9,517 nt of DNA from Auritidibacter sp. Marseille-P8566 (GTDB lineage: Bacteria; Bacteroidota; Bacteroidia; Flavobacteriales; Flavobacteriaceae), in contig CALPQA020000044.1 in assembly GCA_943325595.2 (NCBI GenBank), positions 1 to 9,517 of the forward strand, in the 5' to 3' direction. Numbering within the stretch: position 1 is the first letter of the stretch; every line of letters begins with the position of its first letter. The notes beneath the pieces are model-generated. The model searched no databases, was not told the DNA's origin, and saw only the letters and a list, made by a program, of their open reading frames with translations. Positions 1-7,514 of the stretch are shown piece after piece. The position numbers and the translations under genes are program-made.

Positions 1-632
1 GTTAAAATTTGTTGACTTGGTACCCATTTTGAATAAATAGCAACTAATTTTTGGATTGCAATTTTACCTTCTTCTGATTGGTCTCCACCAATTAATACTC
101 TATCAGGATTTAGCAAATCTTGAACGGCTGTGCCTTCGGCCAAAAACTCAGGATTGGATAGGATTTGGAATTGAACTCCATTTCCAGTATTTTCTAGGAT
201 ACTTTTAATTGCTTCTGCAGTTCTAACGGGTAAAGTTGATTTTTCAACAACAATTTTATCATCTTTCGCAATTCTGGCGATTTGTCTGGCACAAAGTTCA
301 ATGTATTTTAAATCTGCAGCCATCCCTTTGCCCGAACCGTAAGTTTTGGTCGGAGTATTTACAGAAATAAATATCATCTGTGCTTCATCTATAGCTGCTT
401 CCACGTCTGTAGAAAAAAACAAATTACGGTTTCTGGATTCTGCAACTATTGCACTTAATCCCGGTTCATAAATTGGTATATTCTCTACGTTTTCATCATT
501 CCATGATGCAATTCTTTCTGCGTTTAAGTCAACTACAGTGACTTTTATATGTGGGCATTTTTGAGCGATTATTGCCATTGTAGGTCCTCCTACATATCCT
601 GCTCCTATGCAACAAATTTTAGTAATTTCCAT
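1..632 (-). CDS. ugd: UDP-glucose 6-dehydrogenase, N-terminal part (cut by window edge)
   Basis: My translation gives 210 complete codons from the ATG at 630-632 down to the window edge, so the C-terminal half, with the catalytic Cys and the UDP-binding domain, is outside. The enzyme oxidises UDP-glucose to UDP-glucuronate with two NAD+ in the cytoplasm, supplying acidic sugar for surface polysaccharide. Visible motifs are the Rossmann NAD-binding GAGYVGG at residues 10-16, the IYEPGL segment at about 54-59, [10 protein letters not shown] at 90-99 followed by GKG and [15 protein letters not shown] at 130-136, and [10 protein letters not shown] at 160-169. From memory these match the longer animal-type UGDH (about 460-490 aa) more closely than the short E. 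coli Ugd type. The gene lies 81 bp downstream of recR on the same strand. I see no TAnnTTTG promoter in that gap, so read-through from recR is possible. Confidence in the family is very high; UDP-glucose as substrate is a family-level assignment. Confidence 0.95.
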   Translation of the reverse strand, partial: MEITKICCIGAGYVGGPTMAIIAQKCPHIKVTVVDLNAERIASWNDENVENIPIYEPGLSAIVAESRNRNLFFSTDVEAAIDEAQMIFISVNTPTKTYGSGKGMAADLKYIELCARQIARIAKDDKIVVEKSTLPVRTAEAIKSILENTGNGVQFQILSNPEFLAEGTAVQDLLNPDRVLIGGDQSEEGKIAIQKLVAIYSKWVPSQQIL

Positions 633-713
633 TTATTAATCTTGTATTATTACTTGATTTTTATTTAAATACTTTTATATATACCAATTTCGTAAAGACA
701 AATCATTTATAGC

Positions 714-1334
714 CTAATTATTTTTAAAGGTATTTTCGAAAGGTATTCTTTGCAAAATACTTCTCCCTAAAGTAACCTCATCGGCATATTCAAGTTCGTC
801 ACCAACAGCTATTCCTCTTGCAATGGTTGAGGTGATAATGTTAGCTTCCTTTATTTGTTTGTAAATATAAAAATTAGTTGTATCCCCTTCCATCGTTGAG
901 CTTAAAGCGAATATAAGTTCTTCAACCTTTCCTGTTTTAACTTTTTCAACTAAAGAACTTATCTTCAATTGGCTCGGTCCTATTCCATCCATTGGAGATA
1001 TTTTCCCTCCTAAAACGTGATAAATCCCTCTAAATTGCCCTGTGTTTTCGATTGCCATTACATCCCGAACGTCTTCAACTACACAAATTATTTGATGATT
1101 TCTTTTGGGATTCGAGCAAATTTCGCAAAGTGTCACATCAGAAATAGTATGGCAACTTTCACAAAATTTTATTTCTTCTCGAAGCGTCATTAAGGCTTGT
1201 GACAAAAAAAAAGTTTGCTCTTTTGGTTGTTTTAATAAATGCAATAACAATCGCAAAGCGGTTCGTTTACCAATTCCAGGTAATTGCGCCATCTCATTTA
1301 CTGCATTCTCTAATAATTTTGACGAAAATTCCAT
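714..1334 (-). CDS. recR: Recombination mediator protein RecR
   Basis: The product has 206 aa, full length for RecR (about 200). It works with RecF/RecO to load RecA on SSB-coated gapped DNA. Domains in order: an N-terminal helix-hairpin-helix with LPGIGKRTA at residues 18-26; a four-cysteine zinc finger C58, C61, C70, C73; a Toprim domain from about 82 to 175 with the acidic VVEDVRD segment at 85-91; and the C-terminal segment [13 protein letters not shown] at 181-193. The ATG at 1332-1334 is fixed by an in-frame stop 12 bp upstream (plus-strand 1347-1349). It starts only 4 nt after a TACATTTG -7 element, so the transcript may have no leader. It is a housekeeping gene embedded between ugd and the capsule export genes, and has no known role in polysaccharide synthesis. 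It is divergent from the phosphatase gene at 1504. Confidence 0.97.
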   Translation of the reverse strand: MEFSSKLLENAVNEMAQLPGIGKRTALRLLLHLLKQPKEQTFFLSQALMTLREEIKFCESCHTISDVTLCEICSNPKRNHQIICVVEDVRDVMAIENTGQFRGIYHVLGGKISPMDGIGPSQLKISSLVEKVKTGKVEELIFALSSTMEGDTTNFYIYKQIKEANIITSTIARGIAVGDELEYADEVTLGRSILQRIPFENTFKNN

Positions 1335-1338
1335 GGTG

Positions 1339-1346
1339 CAAATGTA
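1339..1346 (-). promoter_or_regulatory. Bacteroidetes-type -7 promoter element for recR
   Basis: On the minus strand the element reads TACATTTG, a full match to the Bacteroidetes sigma-ABfr -7 consensus TAnnTTTG. It is followed by only CACC before the recR ATG. A transcription start a few bases after the element would fall on or next to the initiation codon, giving a leaderless or nearly leaderless mRNA. No TTG -33 element is visible at the usual spacing, so the call rests on the -7 box and its position. Confidence 0.55.
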
Positions 1347-1416
1347 CTAAATTTGTATATCTAGGTGTTATTTATAAAACCAAAAAAAGAAAAATAATCC
1401 GAACCAACTCCCCATT

Positions 1417-1448
1417 GCCTCTTTGCCTCTTTGCCTCTTTGTCCTTCT
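1417..1448 (+). repeat. Tandem 8-bp repeat (gcctcttt) in the recR/phosphatase divergent spacer
   Basis: Three perfect tandem copies of gcctcttt occupy 1417-1424, 1425-1432 and 1433-1440, followed by a degenerate fourth, gtccttct, at 1441-1448. The tract is pyrimidine-rich on the plus strand and lies upstream of the phosphatase start, partly upstream of two candidate -7 boxes. The perfect copies suggest slipped-strand copy-number change. No function can be assigned from sequence. Confidence 0.8.
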
Positions 1449-1485
1449 GTACCTTTGAACCCTTTTTTAAAAACTAAAAAAAATG

Positions 1486-1493
1486 TATCTTTG
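1486..1493 (+). promoter_or_regulatory. Bacteroidetes-type -7 promoter element for the PHP phosphatase gene
   Basis: TATCTTTG matches the TAnnTTTG consensus exactly and ends 10 nt before the GTG start at 1504, predicting a 5' leader of only a few bases. A second match, TACCTTTG, sits upstream at 1450-1457 and could be an alternative start or part of the upstream region. No clear TTG -33 element lies 17-23 bp upstream of the proximal box. The pattern fits Flavobacteriia promoters but has not been mapped. Confidence 0.55.
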
Positions 1494-1503
1494 AAAAAAA
1501 ACT

Positions 1504-2238
1504 GTGTTTTCAATATTCAAAAATAAACCCAAATTATCTGAGCTAATTCCTGAAGGATTTGTAGATATTCATTCCCATATATTGCCTGGAATTGATGATG
1601 GAGCTAAAAACATAGAACAAACAATTGAATTGTTAACACATTTAAATGCTATTGGATTTTCTAAATGCATCTTTACACCACATACATTGCCAGAAATTTG
1701 GGATAATACATCAGAGGGAATTACTGAAACATTCCAAAACACAAAAATTCAATTATCCAATCCATTAGACAGTATGCTTCAACATGCAGCATCAGAATAC
1801 ATGTTAAATGAAGCCTTCTTACGACGTCTTGAAACCGAAAAACTACTTACTTTAAAAGACAATTACATTCTTATAGAAATGTCCTATTTGAATCCTCCTT
1901 TAGCATTAAGAGAAATAATTTTTGAAATTCAACTCAAAGGATACCAACCAATTTTAGCACATCCTGAACGATACTTGTTTTACCACAACACGCCTAAAAT
2001 GTATGAAGATTTAAAAAAATTAGAGGTGCAATTTCAATTGAACTTACTTTCAAGTGTTGGCTACTATGGAACTGCAGTTGCCAATACAGCCGATTTTTTA
2101 TTAAAAGAAGACTTTATTGATTTTGTAGGGTCAGATGTACATCACATGAGACATTACAATGCATTTCATAATAAATTGGTAATTAAGTCCGAAAAACAAC
2201 TGGTCAGTGCTATTGAAAAAAATGCTTTTTTTACATAA
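1504..2238 (+). CDS. PHP-type tyrosine-protein phosphatase (CpsB/CapC/YwqE family)
   Basis: The 244-aa product belongs to the metal-dependent PHP-fold phosphatases that dephosphorylate bacterial tyrosine kinases controlling capsule assembly. Metal-ligand motifs are DIHSHILPGIDDGAK at residues 21-35 (H23, H25, D31/D32), TPH with H60, SEYM with E98, AHPER with H153, and GSDVHH with D211, H213 and H214, so the active site looks complete. The start is GTG: an in-frame TGA lies at 1492-1494, and the first in-frame ATG is codon 91, after the H23/H25 and H60 motifs, so no other start makes a functional protein. No signal peptide is seen; it should be cytoplasmic. It is transcribed towards wzc (2305-4710) and ends 66 bp from it. 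The likely substrate is the Tyr-rich tail of that Wzc, by analogy with CpsB/CpsD, which is an inference. This family is typical of Firmicutes; Proteobacteria pair Wzc with Wzb instead. Confidence 0.93.
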   Translation: MFSIFKNKPKLSELIPEGFVDIHSHILPGIDDGAKNIEQTIELLTHLNAIGFSKCIFTPHTLPEIWDNTSEGITETFQNTKIQLSNPLDSMLQHAASEYMLNEAFLRRLETEKLLTLKDNYILIEMSYLNPPLALREIIFEIQLKGYQPILAHPERYLFYHNTPKMYEDLKKLEVQFQLNLLSSVGYYGTAVANTADFLLKEDFIDFVGSDVHHMRHYNAFHNKLVIKSEKQLVSAIEKNAFFT

Positions 2239-2246
2239 GCTACATT

Positions 2247-2283
2247 AAAAAGGGATAAACAATTAAATTGATTATCCCTTTTT
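2247..2283. terminator. Bidirectional intrinsic terminator between the phosphatase gene and wzc
   Basis: A perfect 12-bp inverted repeat pairs AAAAAGGGATAA (2247-2258) with TTATCCCTTTTT (2272-2283) around a 13-nt loop, which can form a further short CAA/TTG stem. The A-run on one side and the T-run on the other give a U-tract in both directions. It lies 8 bp after the phosphatase stop and 21 bp beyond the wzc stop, so it can serve both convergent genes. Confidence 0.85.
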
Positions 2284-2304
2284 CTATTAAATTAAGCCTG
2301 CCCC

Positions 2305-4710
2305 TTATCTTTTAAACCATCTAAACAATTTAGACTTTTTAGATTTTTTTGGAGCAATTTCATCTTCTTCACCATAGCCATAACCATAGCCATAGTTGTA
2401 TCCGTAGCCATAACCGTAGCTATAGCCGTAACCATACCCTTTAGAGCCACCAACATTGTTGATTACGTAAGCCATGTTCTTCAATTTTCCTTGTATTTTC
2501 AAATCCCTAGAGTAGGTCAATAACTTTTTATCAGTATGATCTGCTCTTGTAATGTATACTGTCAAATCTGATAATTGAGAAATCAAAAGGGTATCGGTAA
2601 CTAAAATAGTTGGTGCAGTATCTACAATTATATAGTCGTACTCTTTTTTCAAAATCATTAGCAATTCTTCAAAACGTCCATTTGACAATAATTCAGCTGG
2701 GTTTGGTGGTACAGAACCCGCAAAAATCATACTAAAAAACTCATTATCAAATACTTTCTCATTAATCAAATTTTTCCAATCTGTTCTAGTATCGTATAAA
2801 TAATTAGACAACCCCATTCGGTTTTTATTAATCTTTAAATACTTATGCAATTGTGGATTACGCAAATCTGCACCTATCAACAACACCTTTTTATCCATCG
2901 ATGATAGTGTTAATGCTAAATTTAAAGAAACAAAAGTTTTTCCCTCTCCTTTTATAGAAGATGCTGTAAAAATAACAGGGCATTCACCATTACTTTTGAT
3001 TGGCAATAAATAGGTAATATTGGTTCTCAATATCCTGAAAGCTTCTGCCAATACCGAACGGTCGTTGTTGGATATTATGCGATGGTCTTCATGAATATAG
3101 GGGATTTCTGCTACTACAGGAACATCTGGAGCCAAACGCTCAAAGTCTTGCTTACTATGAATTTTAGTATCCAATAATTGTATCATAAAAATCACCCCAA
3201 AAGGGATTAGTAATCCCATCAATAAAGCGGCTAAATAAATAAAATTTTTCTTAGGCGCAATTGGAATAAAATTAGTAATCGCATAATCTACCACCTTAAT
3301 TGATGGTGTAGTAACTGCTTTTGAAACAGAAGCTTCCTCGCGTTTTTGAAGTAAAAACAAATAGAGCGTCTCTTTGATATTTTGCTGACGCTCAATAGAA
3401 CGCAATATTTTTTCTTTAGCTGGAATACTGCCAAACAGATTGGTGTCGTCTTGTTTTAATGATTTGACATTATTAATGGAAACGAAAAGTTGCTTTTGTA
3501 GCACTCGAATTGAATACAATATGTTTTGCTTTAACTCAACCAACTTATCCGAAAATTCTACTATTATTGGATTTTTAACTCCCGCACTTTGCATTAATTT
3601 ATTTCGCTCTAAAATAGCCTTGTTGTAATCTGCAATTAAAGTATTGATATTTTCGTTTTCAATACCAATATTTGATGGTAATAATTCGAAAGCACCATCT
3701 TTTTTCAAGGTGTCTTCTAGTAATTTAGCCAGTGCAATTTGAGTTTCTAAACTATAGTACTCGCCTTCAGTAATTGCCTTTCTAGTTACTGTAGCTTTAG
3801 CATCTTCAAGTAAATAGCTTAGTTTATTGTCTTTTTTAAATACCTGCTTTTTATTTTCTATCGAATCCAATTCACTGCTCAAATAAACGAATCGTTCGTT
3901 AACAAAATCAATTGTTCTCTGGGAAACCAATTGCCTATCAACAACACCATCTTTATTGAATTCGTCAATAATAGAATTGATAATTGCCTCTGACTTATCT
4001 TTGTTTTCGCCTGTAAGTACCAAAGAAAGAACTTCACTTTGTTTGGCTGTGCTAACTACTTGAATGCTATTAGATAAACCTTCTACAACAACCGATAGCG
4101 GAATTCTATTTATTGTAAACCGTTCTTTAGTTCTTTTTTCAGGTACTACTTTATCTGATAATGCCAATATAAAAGATTGTCCTGATACTTTATTTTTTTG
4201 TCCAAATTGAAAAATTTGATTACTTAACTTATCCTCTGAGACAATTCGATATCCTTCTTTTTCAAATTCAATTGAAAATTTAACGCTTTTAAGATGAATA
4301 CTATCCTGCCTATCCAACCAAATCACTTCAAATGGACAATCACTCCAGAGTTCTGAACTTTTGACATTTCCATCCGAATAATAAGTAGTATTGAGATGTA
4401 AAGCAATAGCTACTCGTTCTAAAAGGCGTTGCGATTTTATAACTTCGATTTCATTATCCAAGTTTACTTTCTTATTAGAAAATAAAGAAGTAATATCACT
4501 AGGCAATTTCATACCGCCTTGTGAATTGTCTAAAATTTTAATTTTAGCAGACGTCTGGTATATGTCTTTAGAATAACGCAAGTAGGTGAATGCGACAGCC
4601 AAACATAACCCTACACCCACTACAAACCATTTCCAATATACCAAATACTGCAAAAGTATTTCTTTGATACTAATATCTTCGGGGGTTGTATTCGTTTTAA
4701 TATTTTCCAT
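2305..4710 (-). CDS. wzc: Wzc-like polysaccharide co-polymerase / BY-type tyrosine kinase
   Basis: The 801-aa inner-membrane protein controls chain length and export of the polysaccharide with Wza. Domains in order: a Wzz-type N-terminus with a membrane helix at about 27-45; a long periplasmic region with coiled-coil-prone, Lys/Glu-rich stretches (about 265-460); a second membrane helix at about 488-511 after the proline-containing IPIAPKK segment; then a cytoplasmic BY-kinase domain. That domain has an EAFRILR oligomerisation motif (556-562), Walker A SSIKGEGKT (584-592), Walker A' LLIGADLR (610-617) and Walker B YIIVDTAP (693-700). Residues 758-780 alternate Tyr and Gly (11 Tyr), followed by EEDE and a Lys/Arg-rich end. 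The first Walker A' Asp is replaced by Gly613, while D615 remains. The ATG is 4 bp past the wza stop, so wza and wzc are almost certainly co-transcribed. Kinase activity is inferred from the family. Confidence 0.94.
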   Translation of the reverse strand: MENIKTNTTPEDISIKEILLQYLVYWKWFVVGVGLCLAVAFTYLRYSKDIYQTSAKIKILDNSQGGMKLPSDITSLFSNKKVNLDNEIEVIKSQRLLERVAIALHLNTTYYSDGNVKSSELWSDCPFEVIWLDRQDSIHLKSVKFSIEFEKEGYRIVSEDKLSNQIFQFGQKNKVSGQSFILALSDKVVPEKRTKERFTINRIPLSVVVEGLSNSIQVVSTAKQSEVLSLVLTGENKDKSEAIINSIIDEFNKDGVVDRQLVSQRTIDFVNERFVYLSSELDSIENKKQVFKKDNKLSYLLEDAKATVTRKAITEGEYYSLETQIALAKLLEDTLKKDGAFELLPSNIGIENENINTLIADYNKAILERNKLMQSAGVKNPIIVEFSDKLVELKQNILYSIRVLQKQLFVSINNVKSLKQDDTNLFGSIPAKEKILRSIERQQNIKETLYLFLLQKREEASVSKAVTTPSIKVVDYAITNFIPIAPKKNFIYLAALLMGLLIPFGVIFMIQLLDTKIHSKQDFERLAPDVPVVAEIPYIHEDHRIISNNDRSVLAEAFRILRTNITYLLPIKSNGECPVIFTASSIKGEGKTFVSLNLALTLSSMDKKVLLIGADLRNPQLHKYLKINKNRMGLSNYLYDTRTDWKNLINEKVFDNEFFSMIFAGSVPPNPAELLSNGRFEELLMILKKEYDYIIVDTAPTILVTDTLLISQLSDLTVYITRADHTDKKLLTYSRDLKIQGKLKNMAYVINNVGGSKGYGYGYSYGYGYGYNYGYGYGYGEEDEIAPKKSKKSKLFRWFKR
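2371..2439 (-). repeat. Tyr-Gly codon repeat encoding the wzc C-terminal tail
   Basis: Twenty-three codons (758-780 of wzc) alternate Gly/Ser/Asn with 11 tyrosines. The tyrosine codons are mixed (7 TAT, 4 TAC) and the glycine codons vary in the third base, so the repeat is kept at protein level rather than being one fresh slippage product. The 3' end, plus-strand 2371-2394, is a perfect 12-bp direct duplication (accatagccata twice), where copy number could still change. The tyrosines are the probable autophosphorylation cluster of the kinase. Confidence 0.9.
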
Positions 4711-4714
4711 ATAA

Positions 4715-5491
4715 TTATCGGGTTAACAAAACATAAGTAGTTAATAAAATAGAGATAACCGAAAGTACTGTAGTGGTATTTCCTATAAACCCTGAGCTTT
4801 TTACTTTTACATTATTAGGATAGACATATACAATATCATTTTGTTTGATAGTGTAATAGGGTGAATTGAACCAATCTGACTTTGTTAAATCAATTTTATG
4901 ATATTTTCGTACACCATCTTCTTCCCGAATTAATACCACTTCTTTTCTATTGGCTTCAATAGTAATGTCTCCTGCATACCCTAAAGCCTGTGGCAATGAA
5001 ATAGATTGTTCTGAATAAGAATAAGTACCTGGCATTTTTACCTCTCCAAGCACAGTAACTTTAGCATTTAAAATCCTAACATTAACAGTTGGATTTTTTA
5101 AGTGTCCGTTGTTTTCTAATACAAGTACTATTTCTTTTTCCAAATCTGCAGTTGTTTTGCCACTTGCAGCAATAGCACCAAGAACAGGAAGAATAATTTT
5201 ACCCTCCCCCGAAACCAAATACCCATTCAATTTAATTAATTCAATACTTTGAACGCCATTTATACTAGCTGACAAAGAATTATAGGGAAGAGCCGTTTCT
5301 GGGTTAAGGGTACTTATTTTTACATCTAAAATATCATTAATTTGTATTTTAGGAAGGGTGTAAGTCACCTCATTTTGAGTGCTTTCTTGAATATCTTGAA
5401 ATAAAATAATGTCTTTTTTAGAGGCACAAGAAGTAAAAAAACCAATTGTGAGAAGTAAAAAAAGAATTAGTCTGCTAAATTTGAATTTCAT
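4715..5491 (-). CDS. wza: Wza-like outer-membrane polysaccharide export lipoprotein
   Basis: The 258-aa protein starts with a lysine-containing n-region, a hydrophobic core and a lipobox-like FTSC with Cys22, predicting a lipoprotein. It is followed by the family-typical ASKKDIILFQD segment. A polysaccharide export (Poly_export) domain covers about residues 45-135, with IQINDILDVKI at 49-59 and GEGKIILPVLG at about 95-105. A soluble ligand-binding beta-grasp (SLBB-like) domain follows at about 143-235, with VTVLGEVKMPGTY near its start. A hydrophobic helix at about 238-256 ends the protein, as in Wza, where the C-terminal helices form the outer-membrane pore. It is much shorter than E. coli Wza (379 aa), as usual for Bacteroidetes versions. 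It lies immediately upstream of wzc and 61 bp downstream of the dehydratase gene on the same strand, with no obvious promoter of its own. The role is export of the polymer made by this locus. Confidence 0.93.
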   Translation of the reverse strand: MKFKFSRLILFLLLTIGFFTSCASKKDIILFQDIQESTQNEVTYTLPKIQINDILDVKISTLNPETALPYNSLSASINGVQSIELIKLNGYLVSGEGKIILPVLGAIAASGKTTADLEKEIVLVLENNGHLKNPTVNVRILNAKVTVLGEVKMPGTYSYSEQSISLPQALGYAGDITIEANRKEVVLIREEDGVRKYHKIDLTKSDWFNSPYYTIKQNDIVYVYPNNVKVKSSGFIGNTTTVLSVISILLTTYVLLTR

Positions 5492-5552
5492 TGTAATAGT
5501 TGTTAATTTATTTATGTTCTGGAATTGTCTGTATTAATATTAAAATGCGGTA

Positions 5553-7514
5553 TTAGGAAGGATCCAACTCATTGAATTCTGAATTCATACTAATAAACTC
5601 CGGAATAATGCTTTTCATTTTTAAAACTATAGCCTTTTTATCTGAAGTTTTCGCCATTGTAATCAATTCATCGATGTTTTTTGAAAAATGAGAATAGTCC
5701 GTACAACTGTCTTCTGCGATTAATATTTTATCGTTGTGAGTAGGCAATGTTTTAGAAGAATCATTTAATAGCTCTTCGTATAACTTTTCTCCAGGACGCA
5801 AACCTACTATTTTAATTTTAATGTCTTTTTCGGGAACCAAACCTGCCAATCGTATCATTTTTGTAGCCAGATCAATAATCTTAACGGGCTTACCCATATC
5901 AAAAATAAATATTTCCCCGCCATTTCCCATAGCACCTGCTTCTAAAACTAACTGGCAAGCTTCTGGAATTGTCATGAAATAACGAATAATATCGGGGTGG
6001 GTGATAGTTATTGGACCCCCATTTAGTATTTGCTCCGTAAACAGCGGAACTACTGAACCATTAGAACCCAAAACATTTCCAAAACGAGTGGTGATGAACT
6101 TTGTTGTTGGAACGTCTTCTCCTTTAGAATTGAAGAATAGCGATTGTATGTACTTTTCGGCAATCCTTTTACTAGCCCCCATAACATTACTCGGATTGAC
6201 TGCTTTATCGGTTGAAACAAAAACAAAATTCTTTACCCCAAATTCCAATGACAAATCAGCAGTGTTTTTTGTGCCTAGTACATTAGCAAAAATAGCTTGA
6301 GAAGGATTATCCTCCATCATCGGCACATGTTTGTATGCTGCTGCATGAAATACTACCTGTGGGGAATACTTTGAGAAAACCTTCTTTAAAGATTCTTTAT
6401 TTCTAACATCACAAATAATCGTTTTTATCCTAGTATCCGAAACTACTGACTCAATTTCTGATTTCAAATAATGCAAAGGGGTTTCTGCCTGATCCAAAAT
6501 GATGATTTTTTTTGGACTAAAATCAATAACTTGTCTTACAATTTCACTTCCAATAGAACCTGCTGCTCCCGTAATTAAAATAGTTTTATTTTTTAATTGT
6601 TTCGAAATCGGGGTCTTGTCTAAAACAATTGCATTTCGTTCTAACAAATCTTGAATTTGGAAATTCATTACTTTTTTTGAAATTTCCATTTCATTTTCCC
6701 AGTTCGCAACCGTTGGAGCTGTATATACATTTACATTCGATTCCAAACATTCGTCAACAATTCTCAATTTTTCTTCTTTTGAAAGACTGTTGTCGGCCAT
6801 AATTACTGCTTCAGCATTTATGGAACGCAGCACCACTGAAATTTTCTTCCTTGAATTTAATATAGGGATATCTAAAATTCTTTTAGAAATATCTTTGTTT
6901 TTTTTATCTATAAATCCAATTATATTAAAACGAAGAGGTTTTTCGGCTCTCAAGGCATTTACAACTGTAATTGCATTGGCATCTGACCCATAAATAACAG
7001 CTTGAATTAGATTAGAACTTTGTTTTTCAACTATTAAATTTTCAAAAATAAATTTTACAAAAATTCTAAATAAGAACAATACCAAAAAAGTAATAATGAA
7101 ATTTAGCACCAAGGAAGGAAATAAATATATTTTCTTTCCAATTGCAAAGTAAGTGGTGTAATTTATGAATACAAGTAATAAGAATGAACATAATGAAGAA
7201 TACAATAGTTTAATTCCATCAATAAAAGTAGAGTGCCTAATAATTCCGGAATACGTTTTAAAAACTAAAAAAAATATTATGTTAATAACAACAATTATCG
7301 AATACCGTGTTGGAACATCTAATGTGGTATAAAATGTTACACGAAGGCTTCGAACTACTTGATACGTAAAGGTACTTGATAGAATTACTAAAAAAACATC
7401 TATAATAAATATAATCCACCTTGGCATGTATTGCAAGGTATTCAAATACTTTTTTAAGGCTTTTTTAAAGCTTTTGATTGCAGAAATTCTTAATAAAAAT
7501 TGTGTCAAACTCAT
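5553..7514 (-). CDS. Membrane-bound UDP-sugar 4,6-dehydratase (PglF/WbpM/CapD family)
   Basis: The product has 653 aa, the normal length for large membrane-anchored dehydratases. About four N-terminal membrane helices (near 33-54, 70-86, 100-121 and 131-155) are followed by a CoA-binding-like Rossmann region (about 165-270) and a C-terminal short-chain dehydrogenase/reductase domain from about 308. There the NAD(P)-binding GAAGSIGSE is at 316-324, AAAYKHVPMME at 391-401, and STDKA (T435, D436, K437) at 434-438. M445 and K449 form the MxxxK that replaces YxxxK in this family. RFGNVLGSNGSV follows at 477-488, and GLRPGEKLYEE at 571-581. The family converts UDP-GlcNAc to the 4-keto-6-deoxy sugar, the first step towards bacillosamine, QuiNAc or FucNAc; the exact end product cannot be read here. 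It is on the same strand as wza, 61 bp upstream, and probably in one transcription unit with wza and wzc. Confidence 0.93.
   Translation of the reverse strand: MSLTQFLLRISAIKSFKKALKKYLNTLQYMPRWIIFIIDVFLVILSSTFTYQVVRSLRVTFYTTLDVPTRYSIIVVINIIFFLVFKTYSGIIRHSTFIDGIKLLYSSLCSFLLLVFINYTTYFAIGKKIYLFPSLVLNFIITFLVLFLFRIFVKFIFENLIVEKQSSNLIQAVIYGSDANAITVVNALRAEKPLRFNIIGFIDKKNKDISKRILDIPILNSRKKISVVLRSINAEAVIMADNSLSKEEKLRIVDECLESNVNVYTAPTVANWENEMEISKKVMNFQIQDLLERNAIVLDKTPISKQLKNKTILITGAAGSIGSEIVRQVIDFSPKKIIILDQAETPLHYLKSEIESVVSDTRIKTIICDVRNKESLKKVFSKYSPQVVFHAAAYKHVPMMEDNPSQAIFANVLGTKNTADLSLEFGVKNFVFVSTDKAVNPSNVMGASKRIAEKYIQSLFFNSKGEDVPTTKFITTRFGNVLGSNGSVVPLFTEQILNGGPITITHPDIIRYFMTIPEACQLVLEAGAMGNGGEIFIFDMGKPVKIIDLATKMIRLAGLVPEKDIKIKIVGLRPGEKLYEELLNDSSKTLPTHNDKILIAEDSCTDYSHFSKNIDELITMAKTSDKKAIVLKMKSIIPEFISMNSEFNELDPS

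Noticed and set aside
1105..1477. Open frames on the plus strand at 1105-1350 and 1199-1477
   Set aside because: They run antisense through recR and into the promoter spacer and show no recognisable protein features; the minus-strand RecR motifs account for the region.
2371..2439. Pure microsatellite with phase-variable frameshifting in wzc
   Set aside because: The unit is 6 bp, so slippage keeps the frame, and synonymous differences break most of the repeat; length variation is possible but on/off switching is not.
3440..4576. Plus-strand open frames at 3440-3628 and 4391-4576
   Set aside because: Both lie wholly antisense inside wzc, are short and have no domain or promoter signal.
6001..6993. 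Plus-strand open frames at 6001-6300 and 6790-6993
   Set aside because: Both are antisense shadows of the 4,6-dehydratase gene, whose catalytic motifs cover these positions.
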